From positions 1 to 6,524 of the forward strand of contig JAOAEH010000047.1 of the NCBI GenBank assembly GCA_026416895.1: a stretch of 6,524 nt of DNA, written 5' to 3'. This document shows, piece after piece, positions 1-5,823 of the stretch. Below the pieces are notes generated by a model, which made no database searches, had not been told where the DNA came from, and saw only the letters and a program-made list of their open reading frames with translations. The stretch comes from Elusimicrobiales bacterium. Lineage in GTDB: Bacteria > Elusimicrobiota > Elusimicrobia > Elusimicrobiales > UBA9959. Positions within the stretch are counted from its first letter, which is position 1. Each line of letters starts with the position of its first letter. The translations under genes were made by a program, and so were the position numbers.

Positions 1-2
1 AA

Positions 3-188
3 GGAAAAACTGTAAAATACAAAAAACTATTTGAAGTAATTCTTAATTCAATGAAAATAAAAAGATTGATAATAGAATTACCAGTTTATTTATTTCTACC
101 AATTGTAATTTTATCATTTATACTTAAAAAATCCATACTTACATATGATACATACTTAATGCTTTTATGCAGTGAAAAAATTTATTAG
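3..188 (+). CDS. C-terminal fragment of an upstream membrane-associated protein (possibly a glycosyltransferase)
   Basis: A reading frame open to the left edge ends at TAG 186-188 and gives 61 residues, so the start lies outside the window. It opens with GKTVKYKKLF, then has one clear hydrophobic helix (about residues 26-42) and a short tail ending CSEKIY. The opening vaguely resembles the 'GKxVxWKGRxY' end of some membrane-bound family 2 glycosyltransferases, which also finish with a membrane helix; this is a weak inference. It does not look like the C-terminus of the PelB outer-membrane barrel, because the hydrophobic stretch is a continuous helix rather than alternating strands. An in-frame ATG at 51 has no ribosome binding site, so a free-standing small protein is less likely. 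A 67-bp gap separates it from pelC, so co-transcription is possible but not shown. Confidence 0.5.
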   Translation, partial: GKTVKYKKLFEVILNSMKIKRLIIELPVYLFLPIVILSFILKKSILTYDTYLMLLCSEKIY

Positions 189-205
189 TTAAAAAGTAAA
201 ATTAT

Positions 206-219
206 ATCTTAAATCTTAA
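206..219. repeat. Tandem heptamer ATCTTAA x2 in the pelC leader
   Basis: Two perfect adjacent copies of ATCTTAA lie at 206-212 and 213-219, about 40 bp upstream of the pelC start. They may be a chance product of the AT-rich leader or a small operator element; nothing else supports a binding site. The rest of the 189-255 gap is low-complexity A/T with several TATAAT-like hexamers, and no -35/-10 pair stands out enough to call a promoter. Confidence 0.3.
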
Positions 220-244
220 ATAAAAATTATAAAATATAAATATA

Positions 245-252
245 AAGGAGAG
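245..252 (+). promoter_or_regulatory. Ribosome binding site of pelC
   Basis: AAGGAGAG is a strong Shine-Dalgarno match. The GGAG core ends 5 nt before the ATG at 256 and 8 nt before the ATG at 259, so either of the paired methionine codons could be used; the second has the more usual spacing. It is one of only two convincing ribosome binding sites at gene starts in the window and probably drives entry of ribosomes into the whole operon. Confidence 0.75.
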
Positions 253-255
253 TAT

Positions 256-750
256 ATGATGAAAAAAATTATTTTTATAACAATAATAATATCAATCACA
301 TCTTGCACATCTTTTAAAAATATATCAAAAATACCAAAAATAGATAAAAACTCAAATTTTATAGTTTTAACTTTCATAAATAATTCAGAAACTCCATCTT
401 CAGGTTTAAAAATAAAAAATATAATTGAAAATGAACTATTTATAAAAGGGTATAAAATAATTTTTCTTAATTCAGACTCAGAAACTGACAATATTACTGA
501 AAAAGAGATTTACGCAAAAATAGAAGAGATGAAATCAAAAGCAAGGTATTTTGTTTTTGGATATGTAAATGAATGGAGATATAAATCAGGTATAGATTTT
601 GAACCTGCTGTAAGTATAACTCTAAACATATATGATTCAAAAGATGACTCAATAATATGGAGTGGAAGAATATCACAAAATGCATCATCATATAGTTCTA
701 CATCTCAAATAGCCTCAAAAGCAGTAAAAAAACTTCTAAAAAATTTCTAA
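256..750 (+). CDS. pelC: PelC-like outer-membrane lipoprotein of Pel polysaccharide export
   Basis: The 164-residue product matches PelC in size (about 170 in Pseudomonas) and layout. It starts with a lipoprotein signal: two lysines at 3-4, a hydrophobic run at 5-15, and lipobox ITSC with Cys17 as the lipidated residue. Residue +2 is Thr, not Asp, consistent with outer-membrane sorting. The mature domain has the PelC hallmark region at about 98-137: YFVFGYVNEWRYK, then GIDFEPAVSITLNIYD and an IIWSG strand, as in CsgG-like alpha/beta lipoproteins. In P. aeruginosa PelC forms a dodecameric ring on the periplasmic face of the outer membrane that funnels cationic Pel to the PelB porin; that role is inferred here. 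A strong Shine-Dalgarno precedes it, with start codon 256 or 259. The stop TAA directly abuts the pelD ATG. First gene of the cluster visible here. The family call is good; the exact start is uncertain by one codon. Confidence 0.85.
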   Translation: MMKKIIFITIIISITSCTSFKNISKIPKIDKNSNFIVLTFINNSETPSSGLKIKNIIENELFIKGYKIIFLNSDSETDNITEKEIYAKIEEMKSKARYFVFGYVNEWRYKSGIDFEPAVSITLNIYDSKDDSIIWSGRISQNASSYSSTSQIASKAVKKLLKNF

Positions 751-2004
751 ATGAAAAAAAGCATATCTATTTATTCAAATGTAGCTATAGTTGCCCTTGT
801 TTTTGAAACTATTTTTTTAAGCATAATTTTTTTAACAATAGCTTATATAACAAACAAATCTGATCCATTGATGATAAAAGAAGAAATAAACATTCTTTTA
901 ATATTCATAAGTGTTATAACACTTTTCTATGGACTTATTGCCGGTATAATATCAACATCATTATCTGGTTTATTCATCTATAATTTTTATTCTCCGTTCC
1001 CTACAAATTACTTTGTCAATATTGTATTATTTATGCTAATATTTTCTGAATTCCATTATTTTTGGCAAAAAAAAATAAAACAATATCAAAAAGAATTAGA
1101 CTACATTAATTTAAGATTTAATGAAATTAATACTTCTTTTCAAATGCTTAAACTATCACATGATCAAATTGAAAAATCATATGTAACCAAAGTAAAAAGT
1201 TTAAGAAACATACTTACTGAAATAAAAAAGCTCTATGCAATTAAACCAGAAAATGCCTATGAAGAAATATTCAATGTAATAATTAAAAACTATGGAATAA
1301 GAAAAGGATTTATGCTTATATATGATAAAAAAATATTTAAAAAAATTGTACATTTAAATTCACAAGAAGAACCAAATTATTCTAGTGTCATATTAAACGA
1401 AACAATTAATACAAAAAAACCAGTATATTTGTCACAATACAAAGACTTAAGAAAAGATTATTTAGCAGTAATTCCTGGTAATACTTCTTCTGATAACACT
1501 TTAATTTTACTAGTGGTAGAAGATATATCGTTTGTAAACTACACAAAAGAAACTATTTTATCGATATGGGTTATCCTAAACTATTTTGCAGATTTTATTA
1601 AATCATTTGAAGAAAACTCAGATTTAATAAAAAAATATCCTAGTTGCCCAGAAGAGTTTATTATTGAAATCAAAAGAATGTCATATATGAGAAAAAAAAT
1701 AGGAATAAAAAGCACTATTTTACTTATAAAAAACAAATCAGAAACTCTAACAACAAATATTGCTAGATTTATTGAACTCAAAATAAGAAGCTCAGACATC
1801 ATATGTAACAAGAATAATTTTATTTTCATACTTTTTCCTCTTTCATCTTACGAAAATGTCATAAGCATAATAGAAAAACTTAAGTATGATATAAAAAACA
1901 ATTTTCCACTAACAGATGAAGAGATCAGTTTTATGGTATTCGATGTGTTAGAAAACGAAGAAAAAACACTTAATTATTTATTAAAACTAGTATCAAAAAA
2001 ATGA
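751..2004 (+). CDS. pelD: PelD, inner-membrane c-di-GMP receptor with GAF and degenerate GGDEF domains
   Basis: The 417-residue product has the PelD plan (455 in P. aeruginosa). There are about four membrane helices (roughly 11-33, 46-60, 61-79, 87-105), a charged helical stalk predicted as coiled coil (106-160), a GAF-like domain (about 165-285), and a C-terminal GGDEF-like domain (about 300-415). The catalytic GGDEF motif is lost: the equivalent stretch reads NKNNF (353-357), so no cyclase activity is expected. The inhibitory-site motif RxxD is kept as R346-S-S-D349. In Pseudomonas PelD this site binds dimeric c-di-GMP and switches on polymer synthesis by the PelD-PelE-PelF-PelG complex. 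Other Pseudomonas contacts (R161, R402) are less clear here: R152 in the stalk could stand in for the first, while the helix after the I-site offers only lysines (K376, K378). The ATG directly follows the pelC stop (TAAATG) with no Shine-Dalgarno, so translation is probably coupled to pelC. Confidence 0.88.
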   Translation: MKKSISIYSNVAIVALVFETIFLSIIFLTIAYITNKSDPLMIKEEINILLIFISVITLFYGLIAGIISTSLSGLFIYNFYSPFPTNYFVNIVLFMLIFSEFHYFWQKKIKQYQKELDYINLRFNEINTSFQMLKLSHDQIEKSYVTKVKSLRNILTEIKKLYAIKPENAYEEIFNVIIKNYGIRKGFMLIYDKKIFKKIVHLNSQEEPNYSSVILNETINTKKPVYLSQYKDLRKDYLAVIPGNTSSDNTLILLVVEDISFVNYTKETILSIWVILNYFADFIKSFEENSDLIKKYPSCPEEFIIEIKRMSYMRKKIGIKSTILLIKNKSETLTTNIARFIELKIRSSDIICNKNNFIFILFPLSSYENVISIIEKLKYDIKNNFPLTDEEISFMVFDVLENEEKTLNYLLKLVSKK

Positions 2005-2972
2005 CACAAAAACAAATAATATACCTATCAATATTGTTTGAACTTGGTTCAATAAGTTCTATATTAATTGGTAAAAATTTTATATATGTAATTCTTTTTT
2101 TTCTATTTCATATAATAGCATCTTTACTAATATCTACTATATTAATACAACTAATACCCAAAAGATACACTTACAGTAAAATATTTACACTAAGTTTTTT
2201 TACTCTCATAAACTCAATCACATTTTTCATTGGATATTTAATCTCTTTTTATTTTGTTTTTGTTATTTTGAGAAAAATCAAAATAAAGCAAAATTATAAG
2301 CTAAATATATTATCATTGCCATCAACTATAGATTATCCAAAAATAAAAAGAAATTTAGGAGAAGGAGCATATTTTGAAATTGATATATCAAGTTCAGTTA
2401 CTTTAAAATCTAAAGTAATCGATAAACTTTCAACCGAAAATTCAAAAACATCAATATCTTTACTAAAAAAATACATTAACGATCCTGATTATGAAATAAG
2501 AATGTTTGCATTCCAAAAAATATATACAATTAAAAACATAATTTTCTCACAAATAAAAGAACTATTAAGAGAATTAGAAAAAAATCCAAATGATTTTTAT
2601 ATACTAAAAAAAATAGCAATACTATACTGGGAGATATATAACCTTGGACTTAGTGATGATGCTTTAAAAAACTTTTATCTTTCACAAATAAATTTTTACA
2701 TAAGCAAAGCTCAAGATATCGCAGGTGATGGCGAACTTTTATTCATACAAGCAAATTTAATGAAAGAATTAAAAAACTATGATGAAGCTTTAAAATTATT
2801 AGAAAAATCCCTACTATATGGAGCAAACCCACATGATGTTTTGCTTATTGTAGCAGAAATATATTATCATAAAAATGAATATGAAAAAGTAAGAGAAACA
2901 TTATCAAAAGATCCATCTTTAAATTATGATACCAACACATCAAAATTTATAGAGATATGGCTAACTACATAA
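2001..2972 (+). CDS. pelE: PelE, inner-membrane TPR protein of the Pel synthase complex
   Basis: The 323-residue product is close to Pseudomonas PelE (329). The N-terminus is strongly hydrophobic: helices at about 5-23 and 27-51, with a conserved-looking HIIAS at 37-41 and a following LIPKRY, then a third hydrophobic block at 60-91 long enough for one or two passes. The rest is a soluble, helical, presumably cytosolic part. Residues 152-174 resemble a HEAT-type repeat (LLKKYINDPDYEIRMFA), and 244-271 and 278-303 look like TPR units with KNYDEALKLLEKSL and YYHKNEYEKVRETL. In Pseudomonas, PelE binds PelD and PelG and uses its TPRs to place the glycosyltransferase PelF at the membrane. The gene begins inside the pelD stop (ATGA, 4-bp overlap) and has no ribosome binding site of its own, so it should depend on pelD translation. 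Identification rests on architecture and on its place between pelD and pelF, because PelE sequences diverge widely. Confidence 0.8.
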   Translation: MTQKQIIYLSILFELGSISSILIGKNFIYVILFFLFHIIASLLISTILIQLIPKRYTYSKIFTLSFFTLINSITFFIGYLISFYFVFVILRKIKIKQNYKLNILSLPSTIDYPKIKRNLGEGAYFEIDISSSVTLKSKVIDKLSTENSKTSISLLKKYINDPDYEIRMFAFQKIYTIKNIIFSQIKELLRELEKNPNDFYILKKIAILYWEIYNLGLSDDALKNFYLSQINFYISKAQDIAGDGELLFIQANLMKELKNYDEALKLLEKSLLYGANPHDVLLIVAEIYYHKNEYEKVRETLSKDPSLNYDTNTSKFIEIWLTT

Positions 2973-4456
2973 AAAAAAGTAATTATGTTGATATTATTTT
3001 AATCTGTGAAGGTACTTTCCCATATATAAAAGGCGGTGTTTCTTCTTGGATATATCAAATAATAAAAAACTTAAAAAATTTTAGTTTTGGAGTTGTATTT
3101 CTAGGTGGAAAGGAAAAAGATTATAATGAAATCCAATACGAATTACCTCAAAATTTATTGCATTTAGAAACTCATTTTCTGTTTGATGAAGTAGAAAAAA
3201 ATATAAAAAAAACAAAAATAAAAGAAATACCATATTTAGTTGAAAAGATGAGAAAACTACATTACTGGTTTAGGGAACATCAAGATAATTTATCTGATGA
3301 ATTAAAAAAAATCAATTTCTATAAAGAAATAAACCATGAACAATTTTTGTTTTCAAAAAACTCATTTAAATTTATAGAAGAAGAATATAATAAAAATTGT
3401 CCAGATGTACCATTTATAGATTATTTCTGGACAGTAAGAAGTATTCATTATCCTATATGGAAAATTGTAGAAATAGCTGAAAATCTTCCTGACTTTAAAA
3501 TAATCCACTCACCTTCTACAGGCTATGCTGGTTTTTTATCATCATTTGTTAAAAACAACTATCAAAAAAAGTTTATATTAACAGAACATGGTATATATCT
3601 GTTTGAAAGAAAAATTGATCTGCTAGTTGCGGAGTGGATTAAAGAATATAAAACAAATTTATTTAAAAATCCATCAGAAAAAAATTATTTAAGAGAACTT
3701 TGGATAAGATTTTTTGCAGCCATGAATAAATTTGCTTATGAAACTGCTGATATAATAATATCACTATATCCCGGCGCACAAAAAACTCAAATATTATTAG
3801 GGGCTAATCCAAATAAAACAATAATAATACCTAATGGAATAAATATAGAAAAATACATAAATTGTAGAAAAGATTTCAAAAATATAAAACCAGTAATTAC
3901 ATTCATTGGAAGAATTGTTCCAATAAAAGATGTAAAAACGTTTATAACTGCTATAAAAATAGCTTCTGAAAAAATTAAAAATATAGAAGGTTGGATTGTT
4001 GGACCTTATGAAGAAGACACAGAATACTTTCAAGAATGCATGGATCTAGTAAAAATTCTAGATATAGAAAAAAACATAAAATTTCTTGGATACCAAGATA
4101 CAGTAAAAATACTCTCACAAACAGCAATACTATCTCTAACATCTATAAGTGAAGGTATGCCAATAGTGGTACTCGAAGCAATGGCAGCAGGAGTTCCATG
4201 CGTAGTTACAGATGTTGGTTCATGTAAAAACCTCATATATGGCATAGATGAAAACGATATTAAATTAGGAAAATCTGGAGAAATCGCACCAGTAGGAAAT
4301 CCCCAAATACTTGCAAAAGAATATATCGATATACTTTCTGATGAAAATTTATGGCAAAAATATTCTACAACAGCGATTAAAAGAGCCGAATTGTTATATG
4401 ATGAAAAAATAATGCTTTCAAAATATAACGAAATATACACTAAATTTATAAAATAA
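2957..4456 (+). CDS. pelF: PelF, GT4-family glycosyltransferase that polymerises Pel
   Basis: The 499-residue cytosolic GT-B enzyme has the length of known PelF proteins (about 500). The N-terminal acceptor half starts with the PelF signature ICEGTFPYIKGGVSSW (16-31), and TEHGIYLFER follows at 209-218. The C-terminal donor half shows IPNGIN (291-296), the phosphate-contact pattern GRIVPIKD with R319 and K324, and the GT4 EX7E motif E399-GMPIVVL-E407 in a SEGMPIVVLEAMAAGVP loop. PelF is known to use UDP-activated N-acetylhexosamine and to work only when bound to the PelD-PelE-PelG membrane complex. No membrane helix is visible, as expected for a soluble enzyme. The ATG at 2957 overlaps the end of pelE by 16 bp, with only a weak AGAG nearby. 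The signature begins 16 residues after this Met, as in homologues, supporting the start. All key motifs are intact, so an active enzyme is expected. Confidence 0.93.
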   Translation: MANYIKKSNYVDIILICEGTFPYIKGGVSSWIYQIIKNLKNFSFGVVFLGGKEKDYNEIQYELPQNLLHLETHFLFDEVEKNIKKTKIKEIPYLVEKMRKLHYWFREHQDNLSDELKKINFYKEINHEQFLFSKNSFKFIEEEYNKNCPDVPFIDYFWTVRSIHYPIWKIVEIAENLPDFKIIHSPSTGYAGFLSSFVKNNYQKKFILTEHGIYLFERKIDLLVAEWIKEYKTNLFKNPSEKNYLRELWIRFFAAMNKFAYETADIIISLYPGAQKTQILLGANPNKTIIIPNGINIEKYINCRKDFKNIKPVITFIGRIVPIKDVKTFITAIKIASEKIKNIEGWIVGPYEEDTEYFQECMDLVKILDIEKNIKFLGYQDTVKILSQTAILSLTSISEGMPIVVLEAMAAGVPCVVTDVGSCKNLIYGIDENDIKLGKSGEIAPVGNPQILAKEYIDILSDENLWQKYSTTAIKRAELLYDEKIMLSKYNEIYTKFIK

Positions 4457-4458
4457 AT

Positions 4459-5823
4459 ATGGCTGGAATTGGTTTTGAACTAAAAAAAATATTTAATGAA
4501 AAAAGTCTTTTATCAATAATAAAAGTTTATAGTTATTCTGTTATACTCAGCTCAGGCCCTTGGATAATATCAATACTAACAATACTTTTTATAGGTCTAT
4601 TTAAAATCTCAATTCATAAAGATTATACTAATGTAATACAATTTCAAGTTTCAGTTACCTATATTATTATGCTAAGTCTAATTTTTTCAAGCCCATTTCA
4701 ATTATCATTTTCAAGATATACAGCAGATAAAATATTTGAACAAAAAGTAAATTTAATACTTCCATCTTTCATAGGATTAATTACAATAGTTATAGGAATA
4801 GGAATAATATTTGGTATTTTTTTTTCATATCTAATGACAAGAAAATTAAGTGTTTCTTACAATATAATTTTTATAAACAGCATTATTATACTCAGTTGTA
4901 TTTGGATTGCAAACTCACTTCTTCTCGGAATTAAAAATTATAAATATATATTCTTATCATATCTTTTCTCATATATATTAATAACAATTCTTATTTTTTT
5001 AACAAAAAAAAGTAGAGTTGAGTATATGATTTTATCTTTTTGTTTTGGTAATATTATACTTTTATTTTTGATGATTTATGTTATAGCAAAAAAATATCCT
5101 TCAAATGAGTTAACAAACTTTAAATTTTTATCAAACCTAAACTTAGATTTAATTTTAGCATCTGTTTTCTATAACATAGCAATTTGGATTGACAAAATAA
5201 TATTTTGGTTTAGTAATCTGACAGGAGTTAAAATTTTAGGAAACTTAAGTATATCTCCACCATATGATTTACCTATATTTCTTGCATACCTATCTATTAT
5301 ACCGGCAATGGCAATATTTTTTTATAGACTTGAAGCTGATTTTGCTTACAAGTATGAAGAGCTTTTTAATGCAATACTTGACTATGGCACTTTAAATGAA
5401 ATAAAAAAACTAAAAGATGAAATGACAGATTCACTTAGATTAATGATAAGAGAAATTATAATAATTCAAGGTATTTTTAATATTATAATATACTTTTTTG
5501 CACCAAAAATATTTAATTTATTAAAAATACCTAAACTATATCTTCCACTTTTCAGCATAGATCTAATAGGAGTACAAATGCAAATGGGATTTATGGCAAT
5601 GCTAAGTGTTATGCATTATATGAACAAAAAAAAGGAGGCTATGTATGTTTCTTTTCTGTTTTTAGCTTTAAACACAATCTTAACACTAATAACACTTTAT
5701 TTAGGTCCATCATATTTTGGATATGGTTTTACGATAGCCTCTTTTTGTTCCTTCATAATATCTTTAATCATATTAAGAAAATTTATAAAGGAACTAGAAT
5801 ATGAAATTTTTATGCTTAATTAA
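4459..5823 (+). CDS. pelG: PelG, polytopic membrane transporter-like protein of Pel export
   Basis: The 454-residue protein is almost the same length as Pseudomonas PelG (456). It opens with the family signature MAGIGFELKKIF and then SSGPWI at 31-36. Hydrophobic segments run through the whole chain (for example 25-48, 62-82, 103-124, 134-157, 162-181, 188-210, 270-289, 332-348, 363-386, 395-415, 421-439), giving about 12 passes. A cytosolic-looking charged stretch at about 291-330 follows the conserved-looking IAIWIDKIIFW (240-250) and EADF (292-295). PelG is related to Wzx/MOP flippases and is thought to move the growing polymer across the inner membrane in complex with PelD and PelE; direct transport is inferred. 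The ATG lies 2 bp after the pelF stop with no Shine-Dalgarno, implying coupling to pelF. Its last 23 bp are also the start of pelA. Confidence 0.92.
   Translation: MAGIGFELKKIFNEKSLLSIIKVYSYSVILSSGPWIISILTILFIGLFKISIHKDYTNVIQFQVSVTYIIMLSLIFSSPFQLSFSRYTADKIFEQKVNLILPSFIGLITIVIGIGIIFGIFFSYLMTRKLSVSYNIIFINSIIILSCIWIANSLLLGIKNYKYIFLSYLFSYILITILIFLTKKSRVEYMILSFCFGNIILLFLMIYVIAKKYPSNELTNFKFLSNLNLDLILASVFYNIAIWIDKIIFWFSNLTGVKILGNLSISPPYDLPIFLAYLSIIPAMAIFFYRLEADFAYKYEELFNAILDYGTLNEIKKLKDEMTDSLRLMIREIIIIQGIFNIIIYFFAPKIFNLLKIPKLYLPLFSIDLIGVQMQMGFMAMLSVMHYMNKKKEAMYVSFLFLALNTILTLITLYLGPSYFGYGFTIASFCSFIISLIILRKFIKELEYEIFMLN
5787..5793 (+). promoter_or_regulatory. Ribosome binding site of pelA inside pelG
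   Basis: AAAGGAA lies within the 3' end of pelG and ends 7 nt before the ATG at 5801. Together with a stop in the pelA frame at 5795-5797, just ahead of that ATG, it fixes the pelA start. Unlike pelD, pelE and pelG, pelA can therefore probably recruit ribosomes on its own. Confidence 0.65.

Noticed and set aside
189..255. TATAAT-like hexamers that might form a sigma-70 promoter before pelC.
   Set aside because: The whole gap is almost pure A/T, so -10-like matches are expected anywhere, and no properly spaced TTGACA-like box is visible.
216..691. Two minus-strand open frames opposite pelC.
   Set aside because: They are hydrophobic, low-complexity translations of an AT-rich gene read backwards; pelC has a lipobox, a family motif and a ribosome binding site.
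1581..1829. Minus-strand open frame opposite the GGDEF-like domain of pelD.
   Set aside because: No ribosome binding site or family features; it is explained as a shadow of pelD.
4030..4440. Open frame of 136 codons on the minus strand across pelF.
   Set aside because: It is antisense to the strongly conserved donor domain of PelF, including the EX7E motif, has no recognisable protein features, and arises from low stop density in the reverse frame.
5631..5665. Very strong Shine-Dalgarno AAAGGAGG inside pelG, followed by ATG 5641 (in frame, 60 codons) and ATG 5645 (another frame).
   Set aside because: The bases simply encode Lys-Lys-Glu-Ala of PelG. The in-frame ATG is only 2 nt away, too close, and the other ATG gives a peptide of six residues. 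No separate gene is supported.
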